Assembly (NCBI RefSeq): GCF_003014485.1
Contig: NZ_PYGA01000027.1
Location: forward strand, 26,611-90,610
Origin: Murinocardiopsis flavida
GTDB lineage: Bacteria > Actinomycetota > Actinomycetes > Streptosporangiales > Streptosporangiaceae
Length of the DNA: 64,000 nt
Reading direction: 5' to 3'
The position numbers and the translations under genes were made by a program. How positions within the stretch are numbered: the stretch's first letter is position 1; the number at the start of each line of letters is the position of its first letter. The notes beneath the pieces were generated by a model that was given only the letters and a program-made list of their open reading frames with translations, was not told the DNA's origin and made no database searches. Below, one piece after another: positions 17,679 to 26,612 of this stretch.

Positions 17679-19262
17679 TCAGGGCGGCCCCTGACCGTCG
17701 AGCGCGCTGCGCAGCGGCGGGCGGAGTTCGTCGAGCTGCGCGTCGAACAGCTCCGCGTCGAACTCCGCCGCCGAGGCGTGCTCGGCGAGCACCGGGTGGA
17801 ACCCGCCGGTGAACGCGTCGGTGAACATCGCGTAGTTCGGGGTCACCGGCCGGGGCCGGGCGGCCTCGATCGCGTCGCGCAGCCGCGGGACGTACCGGGT
17901 GTCGCCGCGGTCGCCGTCGTACTTGTCCTCGATGTCGCTCCGGCCGCCCGCTGAGCCGGGCACCCCGGGGCAGGCGCCCTCGACCGAGCCGCTGTAGCCG
18001 CCGGCGCGGGTGGGGGCGTACCCGCCGCAGTGGAACAGCCTGCGCTGGTGTTCGGGCCGGGTGAGGAACTCGATGAGGTCCCGCGCCTTCCGCTGCCGCG
18101 GGGAGCCCTCCGCGATGGCGAGGCTCTGCCCGCCCAGCACCGACATCCCGTCGGGCAGCGCCATGACACCGAACTCGATGTCGGCGCCGGGGCGCCCGGA
18201 CCCGGCGTGCGCCGCGACCCCCTCGGGGTCGCGGGTGCGGTCCTCCTCGGCGGTCGCCGACAGCAGCTGGTCGTACTGCACCGGCCAGTTGCGCATGGCG
18301 AGCACGTCGCCGTCGACGAAGGACTGCCGCGCCGCCGTCTCCTGCGCGGTCAGGGAGTTCGCGGGCAGGGTGCCGTCGTTCAGGCCCTCGGCGATGCGGC
18401 GCAGGCCGCGGCGCACGGGTTCGGCACCCAGGCCGACCCCGCCGTCGCCGTCCACCAGCCCGCCGGACCGGGCGCCCGCCGCGGCGGACTCGCCCCAGGC
18501 GAACTCCATGGCGTTGACGGTCAGGCCCTCGTACCGGGCGAACTGGCCGGCGTAGGCGTGGTCGACCTCGTCGCCGTGCTCCCGTGCGGTGTCGCGCAGC
18601 GTCTCGTAGACCTCGGGCCAGTCCTTGCCCTCGAGGTCGGCGCGGTCGACGAGGTCGCTGCGGAAGTACAGCAGCCCGACGTCCGCGACGAACGGCACCG
18701 CCCACTGCTCACCGTTGTACTCGACGGCTTCGATGGTGGAGTCGAGGAACCCTTCTCCCGCGCTGCCGCCGCCCGCCTTGCTCAGCGGGGTGATCCGCTC
18801 GGCGCGCGCGAACTCGGCGATCCACTGGTTGTCCAGGTTGATGACGTCGTAGGCCGCCGCGCCGCCCTGCGTGGACCGCACCATCTCCGCGTGCTGCATG
18901 TCGGCGCCCGCGGAGACCTCGACCAGCTCGGCGGGGTACTCCTCGTTCTCGGCGTTCCACGCCTCGATCAGCTCCTGGTACAGCACGGGCGCCTTGCTGG
19001 CATCGTTGCCGGTGAGCACCCGCAGGGTGCCGGGCGGGTCGTCAACGGGCGTGGTCAGCGCCCACCCGGTCAGGACGACGAGCGCGATGGTGCTGAGGAC
19101 CGCCAGGGTGCCCGCGAGGTAGAAGTTGCGGACCGGGCTGTGGTCGTCCGCGTGCGCGCGGGAGGGCTCCGGGCGCGGCGCGCCGGCGGCCGCCCCCGGC
19201 TCGGCGGTGCCGCCCGCGGCATCGGCGCCGTCCGTGTTCGGGCCGGGATCGTCGTCACTCAT
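17679..19262 (-). CDS. Membrane-anchored solute-binding-like protein (family 1), partner of vWA protein
   Basis: 527 residues. About 45 acidic/Pro/Ala-rich residues precede a single membrane helix (FYLAGTLAVLSTIALVVLTGWALT), so the body is extracellular. The body is an SBP_bac_1 fold: LRVLTGNDASKAPVLYQELIEAWNAE, YDVINLDNQWIAEFAR, WAVPFVADVGLLYFRSDLVD, and the late FLTRPEHQRRLF. It has a fixed transmembrane anchor instead of a cleavable or lipoprotein signal. Its start overlaps the end of the vWA gene by 4 nt (19259-19262), and no permease belongs to it. Role: probably ligand sensing or presentation rather than transport; inferred from context. Confidence 0.85.
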   Translation of the reverse strand: MSDDDPGPNTDGADAAGGTAEPGAAAGAPRPEPSRAHADDHSPVRNFYLAGTLAVLSTIALVVLTGWALTTPVDDPPGTLRVLTGNDASKAPVLYQELIEAWNAENEEYPAELVEVSAGADMQHAEMVRSTQGGAAAYDVINLDNQWIAEFARAERITPLSKAGGGSAGEGFLDSTIEAVEYNGEQWAVPFVADVGLLYFRSDLVDRADLEGKDWPEVYETLRDTAREHGDEVDHAYAGQFARYEGLTVNAMEFAWGESAAAGARSGGLVDGDGGVGLGAEPVRRGLRRIAEGLNDGTLPANSLTAQETAARQSFVDGDVLAMRNWPVQYDQLLSATAEEDRTRDPEGVAAHAGSGRPGADIEFGVMALPDGMSVLGGQSLAIAEGSPRQRKARDLIEFLTRPEHQRRLFHCGGYAPTRAGGYSGSVEGACPGVPGSAGGRSDIEDKYDGDRGDTRYVPRLRDAIEAARPRPVTPNYAMFTDAFTGGFHPVLAEHASAAEFDAELFDAQLDELRPPLRSALDGQGPP

Positions 19263-21379
19263 CGCCGCCGCCTTTCCCGCGCGTCATCGAGCAGTGCGCG
19301 CGCGGCGGAACCGGGCGCCCCCGCGTCCACCGGAACGCACTCGACGCCGCCCGCGCCGCGTACGATCGCCTCGATCTGCGGCACCTCGCATGGCGCCCCC
19401 GAGTTCCACAGGTCCCTGCCGCCGACGGCGAGGATCCGCACGGCGACGCCGTCGGCGGCGGCGAGGTCGCGCTCCAGCGCCGACTGGCGCATCGCCCCAC
19501 GGGACAGGGACCCGACCCCGTCGGTGATGACGACCAGAACGGGCTCGGGGCCGTCCCCGCCGCCGGCGCCCGGCCCCGCCTCGGCGAGGGATCGGACACC
19601 GCTGCTGATGACCTCCCGCAGCGGAGTGGCCTCGTAGCGGGGCTTCAGCGCGCTCGTGCCGAACGCCGCCCGGATCCGCGCCGCGCCCTCGGCGGAGAGC
19701 GGCGCGACGGGGTCGACGCCGGTGTCGTCGCGTTCGGGCCCGGCGGGGAACGTCCACAGCCCGATGCGGTCGCGGCGGTTGACCTCCGCGGCCGAGGTGA
19801 ACGCGCCGACCTCGGCCAGGGCCGCCTCGTACTTGTCGCGCTCCATCCCCATCGACGTCGACCGGTCCAGCGCGAGCAGCACCTCGGACTCCCCCGACGA
19901 CGCCCCGTAGGCGAGCCGGGTCTGCATGAGCTGCTCGGCGAAGTCGCCGACGCGTTCGACGGAACCCCCGCCCCCGCCGTCGCCGGTGAGGAACGAGCGG
20001 AACGCGGCCAGCTCACCGGCCTCCGCTCCGGCGGCGCCGCGGTCGATCTCGACGAACGGGTAGGTCAGGACCGACGCGCCCTCGACGCCGAACTCCTGGA
20101 GCTCACGGAGGCGGCCGCGGTTCCGCGCGCATTCGGGCGGCACGTCGGAGGCCGTCGGCAGGCTGCGCAGCGCCCGGCGCGTGGTGAGCACCGCGATCTC
20201 GCCGTCCTTCGCGCGGCCGGTCGCCGCAGCCCGGCACAGCAGGTCGCGCTCCGAACCGGCCTGGACGAAGTCGCCGCCCAACTCGGCCTCGATATCGGCG
20301 GCGACGGCCCGCGGCGGCTCCGCCTGCCCGCCCTGCCGGATCAGGCCGTCGTCGAGGTAGAGCTCCAGCATGTGCAGCAGCGCCGCGCCGGAGAGTTCGG
20401 GGTTCGCGCGCACCACCGGGACCTCGGCGGGGCTCGCGACGTCGCGGAGCAGGTCGAACGGGTGGCGGTCGTCCGCGTGGTCGCTCTTGCGCATCGCGCG
20501 CGCCTGACCGGGCGGCACCGCGAGCACGAGTTCGTCCTCGTCGGTGGACCCGCCCAGGCGCAGCGCCGTGGGCTCGGCACCGTCGGCGCGCGTGTCCCGT
20601 TCGGCGGCGTTCTGCGCGATCCACCAGTCGGCGCCGGTGTCGGGCACCCAGATGTGCGGGAGGGCGCCGTGCCTGATGGCCCAGTCGCGCACGGCGCGGG
20701 CGCCGCCCGCCCCGATGCCGCGGCGGAGGTCCTGCTGCGGCGTGTCGACGGAGAACACGGTGACGTGGACCTGGCGGCAGCCGTCGGCGCCCGTGCGCGC
20801 CTGCGCGAAGCCGCGGGCCCTGCGCTCCAGGGTCGGCTCGTTGTCGGGCGTGGTGAGGGCGATGAGATCGGCCGGCGGGGCGCAGTCGCCGAAGGGCCGG
20901 TTCAGCGCCACCACGCTGCCGCTGAGGAGCAGGGACAGGGTGACGAAGACGACGGCGCCGCTCACGAAGACCCGCCCCCGACGGCTTCCCTTCAGGCGTT
21001 CGGCCTCGCGGGCGACACCGCGCTTCGAGGGGTCCGCGTCGATCTTGAACAGTGCGCGGACGGCCTGCGGCGCGTTGCCGTGCCGGACGGTCACGTACAC
21101 CGCGCCGAGGGAGACGACCCAGATCCCGCCGACGGCCGCGATGAGCAGCACCGGGAAGTAGTCGCGGAGGAGGTGCCTGATCTGTGGGCCCGGCCAGACC
21201 GACTGCGCGATGACGCCGGTCTCGGTGAACGCCCAGACCGCCACCAGCACCAGCAGGTTCACGAGCATGGTGTGCAGCAGGGTGGTGAAGGAGAGCCAGC
21301 GCAGGAAGGAGGACCATCGCGACCCCCGGGCACCTTCGCCTGGGTCGGGGGGTCCCTCGGTGCCTGCGTCCGGGGTCAT
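19259..21379 (-). CDS. Multi-helix membrane protein with C-terminal vWA domain
   Basis: 706 residues. Three predicted membrane helices lie near residues 30-52, 75-97 and 135-157, followed by a large extracellular part. Its last ~200 residues form a von Willebrand A domain with an intact metal-binding MIDAS: DRSTS, a later Thr in YEATPLRE, and ITDGVGS. The intermediate region (about 160-480) has no family I recognise with certainty, though its segmented alpha/beta look resembles a substrate-binding fold. It is translationally coupled to the anchored binding-like protein. Together they suggest a two-part surface receptor or adhesion unit. Divergent from the repeat region upstream. Confidence 0.8.
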   Translation of the reverse strand: MTPDAGTEGPPDPGEGARGSRWSSFLRWLSFTTLLHTMLVNLLVLVAVWAFTETGVIAQSVWPGPQIRHLLRDYFPVLLIAAVGGIWVVSLGAVYVTVRHGNAPQAVRALFKIDADPSKRGVAREAERLKGSRRGRVFVSGAVVFVTLSLLLSGSVVALNRPFGDCAPPADLIALTTPDNEPTLERRARGFAQARTGADGCRQVHVTVFSVDTPQQDLRRGIGAGGARAVRDWAIRHGALPHIWVPDTGADWWIAQNAAERDTRADGAEPTALRLGGSTDEDELVLAVPPGQARAMRKSDHADDRHPFDLLRDVASPAEVPVVRANPELSGAALLHMLELYLDDGLIRQGGQAEPPRAVAADIEAELGGDFVQAGSERDLLCRAAATGRAKDGEIAVLTTRRALRSLPTASDVPPECARNRGRLRELQEFGVEGASVLTYPFVEIDRGAAGAEAGELAAFRSFLTGDGGGGGSVERVGDFAEQLMQTRLAYGASSGESEVLLALDRSTSMGMERDKYEAALAEVGAFTSAAEVNRRDRIGLWTFPAGPERDDTGVDPVAPLSAEGAARIRAAFGTSALKPRYEATPLREVISSGVRSLAEAGPGAGGGDGPEPVLVVITDGVGSLSRGAMRQSALERDLAAADGVAVRILAVGGRDLWNSGAPCEVPQIEAIVRGAGGVECVPVDAGAPGSAARALLDDARERRRR

Positions 21380-21586
21380 CGTCTGGTTGTCGCCACCTGT
21401 CCTCGGTGACCGGTGAAAACCCCACCGGCCCTGCCGGGCGACCAGTCACCAGAGTCCTGCCAGGCAGCACAAGAAGAGATCTACTCGCCCCAAAAGTACC
21501 CGAATCGACGCCTCAAAAGCCGTCCGAGCCCCACCCGCCCCGTGGCCGGATCCGGCTGAGTCACCGGCACCTCCCCCTCAACCCAA

Positions 21587-21604
21587 GGGGGTTTTGAAAC
21601 CCCC
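21587..21604. other. Short perfect hairpin
   Basis: GGGGGTTT (21587-21594) faces AAACCCCC (21597-21604) with a 2-nt centre; in RNA the stem would be 7 bp with a 4-nt loop. It lies just before the tandem repeats, between divergent genes. It could end antisense or upstream transcripts. Confidence 0.4.
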
Positions 21605-21645
21605 ACCCCAGGGCTTGTACCTCATCCCCAGTGGGTGTCTCCGGG

Positions 21646-22038
21646 AGTCGCGGTGGAGGGGCGCGCCGGTGTCTGGACTGAGGAGCGAGGTGCGACCGAG
21701 GAACGAGGGAGCGCCACGCGACGAGGGAAGACACCGGCCTGAAGCGCCCCGCAACCGCGACGACCAAGCAAGCACAGGAGTCGCGATGGGGGCGCGCCGG
21801 TGTCTGGACTGAGGAGCGGGGTGCGACCGAGGAACGAGGGAGCGCCACGCGACGAGGGAAGACACCGGCCCGAAGCGCCCCGGAACCGCGACGACCCAGC
21901 AAGCACAGGAGTCGCGATGGGGGCGCGCCGGTGTCTGGACTGAGGAGCGGGGTGCGACCGAGGTACGAGGGAGCGCCACGCGACGAGGGAAGGCATCGGC
22001 CTGAAGCGCCCCGGAACCGCGACGACCCGGCAAACAGG
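21646..22038. repeat. Three tandem ~131-bp repeats
   Basis: Copies at 21646-21778 (133 bp), 21779-21909 (131 bp) and 21910-22038 (129 bp) follow head to tail and are nearly identical. Each carries the landmarks GGCGCGCCGGTGTCTGGACT, CGACCGAGG, GCCACGCGACGAGGGAAG and GGAACCGCGACGACC in the same order. Differences are scattered point changes plus a few short length differences. Open frames exist through them on the minus strand but shift with no domain or ribosome site. The array ends 76 bp before the RelA/SpoT homologue start at 22115. Function unknown. Confidence 0.85.
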
Positions 22039-22114
22039 TAAGCACGGTTATCCTGGAAGGTAAATCTTCCGCCGCATGGCAGCTATCAGACGAGTTCTTG
22101 GGGAGGACGGTCCT

Positions 22115-23851
22115 GTGGCCAAGCCGGAAACAGCGGATCCCGCCGACGGCTCGGCTCCCCGTGTCTGGTGGCAGCGGCTGAACGCCGCGAATTCGGGGAA
22201 GGTCGCGCTGCCTGAGGCGGAGCCGCTGGTGCGTGAGCATCTTCGCTGGCACCGCAGTGCCGATGCCGCGTTGCTGCGCCGCGCTTATGCGGTGGCGCAT
22301 CATCTGCACGACGGTCAGATGCGCAAGTCGGGCGAGCCGTACATCACGCATCCGCTCGCGGTCGCCATGATCCTCGCCGAGGTCGGTATGGACACCGCCA
22401 CGCTGGTGGCGGCCCTGCTGCACGACACCGTCGAGGACACGCCGTTCGGTATCGGGCATCTCGCCGCCGATTTCGGCGAGGAGGTCGCCGTGATGGTCGA
22501 CGGCGTCACGAAGCTCGACAAGTCCATGTACGGCGACGCCGCCGCGGGTGAGACGTTCCGCAAGATGGTGCTCGCCGCCGCGGCGGACCTCCGGGTGCTG
22601 CTGATCAAGCTCGCCGACCGCATCCACAACATGCGCACGCTGCGCTTCCAGCCGCCGCACAAGCGGCGCAAGATCGCGCAGAGCACCCGCGATCAGCTCA
22701 TCCCGTTCGCCGAGCGCCTCGGCGTCTACCATTTCATGCGCGAGCTCGAAGACCTGTGTTTCGAGTATCTGGAGACCGAGGCGTACGAGCGGACGCTCGC
22801 CGCGCGCGACGCCGCCCGCCGCCTCGATTACGCGGAGCTGAACGAGACGGTCGAGGAGCTGCGTTCGGTCCTCGCGGGATTCCGGGTCAAGGCCGATGTG
22901 GTGGTCCGCGAACGGCACCTGTACTCCATCCACACCTCGCGGCACGGCGACATGGCGGGACTCGACCCGTTCACCATTTCGCGTATCTCGGTGGTGGTGC
23001 GGCGGGCCGAGCGCGACTGCTACATCGCGCTGGGCGCCATCCATGGCAGGTGGCGGCCCATCCCGGCGCGTTTCAAGGACTTCATCGCGGTCCCCAAGTA
23101 CAACCTGTACCGCGCGCTGCACACGGTCGTCATCAAGCCGGGCGGCCGGATGTTCGACATCCTCATCCGCAGCGCCGAGCAGTTCCGCGTCTCGGAGTAC
23201 GGGCTCATCGCCCACGTCGCCGACGCCACGTCCAAGGACGGCCGCCGCGCCGTCACGCACCGCCCCGATCTCGAATGGTTGCAGCGGCTGCTGGCCTGGC
23301 AGGGGCAGGCCGACGCCGAGGACCTCCTCGCCGGTGTGCGCAGTGATCTCGCCCCCGACGGCATGGTCACGTTCACCCGCGAGGGTGTGCTGGTGTCACT
23401 CCCGAAGGGGTCGACACCGCTCGACTTCGCCTACAACCTCGATCCCGACTGCGGCGACAACTACATGGGCGCCATGGTCGACGGCAAGCTGGTCTCGGCG
23501 ACCAGCCCGCTGCGCGACGGCTCCATCGTGGAGATCCTGACCGGCTCCAGCAGCGGCCCCGACGAGGAGTGGCTGAACGTCGTCAAGACCGGGCCCGCGC
23601 GGGTGGGGATCTCCCGGCAGTTGTCGCGGCGGCGGTTCGAGAAGTCGGCGGCGCGCGGCCGCCATCTGCTCGCCGACGACCTGCGGCGGCTCGGCGTCGA
23701 CCTCACCGAGATCGAGGCGAGCGGCACCGCGACCTCGGTGGCGCGCAAGCTGGGCTACGCCGAACTCGACTCGCTGTACGCCGCCGCCGATTCGGAGGAT
23801 GTCGGCGTCGCCGAGATCGTCGAGGCCATGACCCGCCGCGCCGCGCGCTGA
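22115..23851 (+). CDS. RelA/SpoT homologue (HD hydrolase, degenerate synthetase, TGS)
   Basis: About 578 residues from GTG 22115, which has a strong GGGGAGG site; ATG 22076 is an alternative start. The N-terminal HD hydrolase looks intact: YITHPLAVAMIL, ALLHDTVEDTP, DGVTKLDK, LIKLADRIHNMRTL. The synthetase region keeps DCYIALGAIHGRW and RFKDFIAVPKYNLYRALHT. However, the Asp of the DxxAxR motif is replaced (FTISRISVVV) and EIQIRT reads DILIRS. A TGS domain follows (VLVSLPKGSTPLDFAYNLD), but there is no C-terminal zinc-finger/ACT part. Predicted: a (p)ppGpp hydrolase with little or no synthesis. The inverted repeat GGAAG-CTTCC at 22056-22071 lies in the leader. Directly downstream of the tandem repeats. 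Confidence 0.85.
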   Translation: MAKPETADPADGSAPRVWWQRLNAANSGKVALPEAEPLVREHLRWHRSADAALLRRAYAVAHHLHDGQMRKSGEPYITHPLAVAMILAEVGMDTATLVAALLHDTVEDTPFGIGHLAADFGEEVAVMVDGVTKLDKSMYGDAAAGETFRKMVLAAAADLRVLLIKLADRIHNMRTLRFQPPHKRRKIAQSTRDQLIPFAERLGVYHFMRELEDLCFEYLETEAYERTLAARDAARRLDYAELNETVEELRSVLAGFRVKADVVVRERHLYSIHTSRHGDMAGLDPFTISRISVVVRRAERDCYIALGAIHGRWRPIPARFKDFIAVPKYNLYRALHTVVIKPGGRMFDILIRSAEQFRVSEYGLIAHVADATSKDGRRAVTHRPDLEWLQRLLAWQGQADAEDLLAGVRSDLAPDGMVTFTREGVLVSLPKGSTPLDFAYNLDPDCGDNYMGAMVDGKLVSATSPLRDGSIVEILTGSSSGPDEEWLNVVKTGPARVGISRQLSRRRFEKSAARGRHLLADDLRRLGVDLTEIEASGTATSVARKLGYAELDSLYAAADSEDVGVAEIVEAMTRRAAR

Positions 23852-23858
23852 GCACGCG

Positions 23859-24704
23859 TCAGAACAGCACCGACATGTAGGTGTCGACCTCACTGAACCC
23901 GCACCGGGCGTAGGTGGTCCGTGCCGCGGTGTTGTAGTCGTTGACGTACAGGGTGACCCTGGGCGCCACCTCGTCCTGGGCCCGGCGCACCACGGCGGCC
24001 ATGCCGGGCACCGACAGCCCGCGCCCGCGCAGGTCGGGGGGCACCCACACGCCTTGGATCTGGCAGGCGTCGGAGGTCACGGCGCCGATCTCCGCCTTGA
24101 ACACCACCCGGCCGTCCTCGATCCGGGCGAACGCGCGGCCGGTGCGGATGAGTTCGGCGACCCTGGCCCGGTACAGCGCCCCGCCGTCGCCGGCGTCGGG
24201 CGGCACCCCGACCTCCTCGGTGAACATGGCGACGCAGGCGGGCAGCAGGATGCCGAGTTCGCTGAGGCGCACGCGGCGCACCAGGGGGTCGGAGGCCGGT
24301 ACCGGCCCGGTCGCCTCCAGTACGGGCTGGCGCGCCCTGACCGCGCGGGCGGGCCCCCAGTACGGTTCGAGCCGCTCCCACAGGTCGCGCACCGCCGGGA
24401 CGGGGCCCACGATGGACGAGCACCGCCGCCCCTGCCACCGCGCGTGGTCGGCGAAGTGCTTGATGGCGGCCGGCCCGGCGCCGACGGGGACCAGGTTCGC
24501 CCCCGCGTAGCACAGGGCGGTGAGCCTGCCGTTCTCGATGAAGCCCCAGAGTTCCGCGCCGAGGCGGCCCGGCTCGATGCCCGCTGCGCGCAGCCGCGAA
24601 CTCACGAAGACGTTGCCGACGGGGTCGGAGTCGAGCAGGGTGTGGGCGGCAGCGAGGTCGCGGCCGCCCAATACGCGCACCGAAGCGGTTCGCAGCACCC
24701 GCAT
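23859..24704 (-). CDS. GNAT N-acetyltransferase with DUF4081 domain
   Basis: 281 residues. The first half is the DUF4081 type (LRAAGIEPGRLGAELWGF, RCSSIVGPVPAVRDLWERL). The second is a GNAT fold whose acetyl-CoA loop reads GVWVPPDLRGRGLSVPGMAAV, with the C-terminal YVNDYNTAARTTYARCGF. In many actinobacteria (for example Rv2867c beside gcpE in M. tuberculosis) this gene directly follows ispG in the dxr-rseP-ispG cluster. Here two secreted-enzyme genes lie between. ATG 24704 is chosen, with GAGGGG upstream; GTG 24707 is equally possible. Substrate unknown. Confidence 0.85.
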   Translation of the reverse strand: MRVLRTASVRVLGGRDLAAAHTLLDSDPVGNVFVSSRLRAAGIEPGRLGAELWGFIENGRLTALCYAGANLVPVGAGPAAIKHFADHARWQGRRCSSIVGPVPAVRDLWERLEPYWGPARAVRARQPVLEATGPVPASDPLVRRVRLSELGILLPACVAMFTEEVGVPPDAGDGGALYRARVAELIRTGRAFARIEDGRVVFKAEIGAVTSDACQIQGVWVPPDLRGRGLSVPGMAAVVRRAQDEVAPRVTLYVNDYNTAARTTYARCGFSEVDTYMSVLF

Positions 24705-24868
24705 CACCTCGCCCCTCGGCCACCGCGGTGGTCGGCGTGCTCGCCCCGCTGACCGTACCCGTCATGGTATCCAGCTCTCGGCGCATCCGACCGTGTACCT
24801 CGCATAGGGCGCCTAACGGTCGATCAGCCCCCTTTGCGGCCCCAACCGGGCGCGGCGCACGGCCGTGG

Positions 24869-26440
24869 TCACCGGGTCGCGTGCGGGCCGTGCCGGTGCC
24901 GCAGCGGTTCCCGCTGCGGTTCCGCCGGTTCGGGGTCGGGCTGCGGCGCCGCGGCGCAGGTGCGGTCGGCGCCGTCGGCGCCGCCACCCGGCGCGGGCAG
25001 CGTCCCGTCGCGGAGGTAGGCCGCCACCGCGCCGTCCACGCAGGCGTTCCCGTTCAGGGCGACGCCGTGGTCCACCCCGCCGTCCTCGACGATCAGCCGG
25101 GACCCGGTGAACCGGTCGCGCATCGCGTAGGCGCCGCCGACGGGTGTCGGGCCGTCATCGGTGGCCTGGACGAGCAGCGCGCCGCCGGCGGGCTGCCCGC
25201 CGACCTCGAACCAGGGCCGGGAGTCGCCCGCCCAGGCCATGCACGGCGCGTTGTACCAGGTGTTGCTCCAGGACTGGAAGGGCGCTTCGGCGTGCGACTG
25301 CTCCGCGTCGCGCCGCCAGGTGGGCCAGTCGTGCGGCCATTGCGCGTCGGTGCACTGCGTGGCGAGGTAGGCGCCGTGCCCGGGGTCGCTGTCGGCGTTC
25401 TCCCCGAAGCGCTTGTGGGCGGCCTTCAGCGCAGCGGGGTCGTCGCGGACGGCGTAGTCGGCCAGCGCCCGGGCGAGGACCGGCCACGTGTCGCTCGCGT
25501 AGGCGGCGAGGATGTAGGTGCTCTCGTACTCCACCGGCCCCAGTGCGTCGTCGACGGGCGCCTCGGCGAGGCGTTCGCGCACGCTGTAGTAGTGCTTCTC
25601 GACCTCGCCCGCCGAGCCGCCCAGCGCGTAGGTGGCGTCGTTCCGGGCGGCCCAGCCGAAGAAGTTCTGGGCGGCGGCCTCCAGCGAGCGGTTCTGCGCC
25701 AGGTTGCTCTCGTACCACGGGCGGCGCGGGTCGACGATGCTGTCGAGGACGAGGCGGCGGATCCGGTCGGGGTACTGCGTGGCGTACGCGGCGCCCAGGT
25801 AGGTGCCGTAGGAGTAGCCGAGGTAGTCGATGCGCTCGGCGCCGAGCGCGGTGCGGATCGACTCCATGTCGCTGACGCTGTCGAGGGTGCCCATGTGGTC
25901 GAGCAGCGGCCCGTTGCGCTCGGCGCAGGTGTCGGCGTAGGACGTCGCCCGCGACACCAGCACCGCCGCTTCTGCGGTGCTGTGCGGGATGCCGTCGGGG
26001 CGGACCGGGGTGTAGTAGCCGGGGTCGCAGTGGATGGCGGGGGTGCTCGCCCCGGTTCCGCGGGGGTCGAAGCCGACGACGTCGAACCGGTCGCGCAGGT
26101 CGGCGGGCAGGCCGTCGGCCGTCGCCGCGGCCCAGTCGCGTCCAGGGCTGCCGGGCCCGCCCGGGTTGACGAGGAGCGTTCCCTCGCGTTTCACGCGCGC
26201 GGGGACGCGGGACAGTGCGAGTGTCACCGCGGGCGTGTCGGCGCGTTCGCGCCCGCCGGCGCCGGTGTCCATCGGCACGGTCAGTTCGGCGCACTCCGGT
26301 TTCGCGTCACCGCGGGGCTTGAGGTCCGCGCACGCGCCCCAGTCGATCCCGCCCGCTGCGGCGGCGGCCGGCACGGGTGTGCCGCCCGCCAGCACCGCAC
26401 CCATCGTGACCGCCGCGATCCCCGCGCATAGCCGCTTCAC
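24869..26440 (-). CDS. Secreted alpha/beta hydrolase, TAP-type (tripeptidyl aminopeptidase-like)
   Basis: 523 residues with a Sec signal peptide (AAVTMGAVLAGGTPVPAAAA). The hydrolase core shows the oxyanion region LLVNPGGPGSPG, FDVVGFDPRGTGAS, the nucleophile elbow GYSYGTYLGA, and an Asp and His in LLVQATDDGPTPV and VEDGGVDHGVALNG. The C-terminal segment with CVDGAVAAYLRDGTLP is the TAP-like domain of Streptomyces mycelium-associated tripeptidyl aminopeptidases. It probably cleaves tripeptides or amino-acid esters outside the cell. GTG 26440 is the start that keeps the full signal; the ribosome site is weak. Confidence 0.88.
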   Translation of the reverse strand: MKRLCAGIAAVTMGAVLAGGTPVPAAAAAGGIDWGACADLKPRGDAKPECAELTVPMDTGAGGRERADTPAVTLALSRVPARVKREGTLLVNPGGPGSPGRDWAAATADGLPADLRDRFDVVGFDPRGTGASTPAIHCDPGYYTPVRPDGIPHSTAEAAVLVSRATSYADTCAERNGPLLDHMGTLDSVSDMESIRTALGAERIDYLGYSYGTYLGAAYATQYPDRIRRLVLDSIVDPRRPWYESNLAQNRSLEAAAQNFFGWAARNDATYALGGSAGEVEKHYYSVRERLAEAPVDDALGPVEYESTYILAAYASDTWPVLARALADYAVRDDPAALKAAHKRFGENADSDPGHGAYLATQCTDAQWPHDWPTWRRDAEQSHAEAPFQSWSNTWYNAPCMAWAGDSRPWFEVGGQPAGGALLVQATDDGPTPVGGAYAMRDRFTGSRLIVEDGGVDHGVALNGNACVDGAVAAYLRDGTLPAPGGGADGADRTCAAAPQPDPEPAEPQREPLRHRHGPHATR

Positions 26441-26524
26441 CCGTGCCCGCCTTCACGTTGATGGCCCCTCACGTTCTAACGATAACCAAGAGTGATCATC
26501 CCGTGGCACTACGGGACACGAAGA

Positions 26525-26568
26525 GGGCCGTCCGCGCGCGCCCGGAAGGAGGCGCGCGCAGACGGCCC
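26525..26568 (-). terminator. Long hairpin terminator of the M23 peptidase gene
   Basis: Arms 26525-26542 and 26551-26568 pair at 17 of 18 positions around an 8-nt loop, 45 nt downstream of the M23 stop. It separates that gene from the TAP-type hydrolase. Confidence 0.75.
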
Positions 26569-26612
26569 GGGGAGGGGGGAACCCTGGGAGGGAAGGGCTC
26601 CCCCGTGGCCGA

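Noticed and set aside
21561..22036. Repetitive arginine/serine-rich open frames on the minus strand through the tandem repeats.
   Set aside because: The frame shifts between copies because unit lengths differ (133, 131, 129), there is no ribosome site, and no domain is seen. They follow from GC-rich repeats lacking stops.
21646..22038. CRISPR array.
   Set aside because: Units are contiguous and about 131 bp long without variable spacers, and no cas genes are present.
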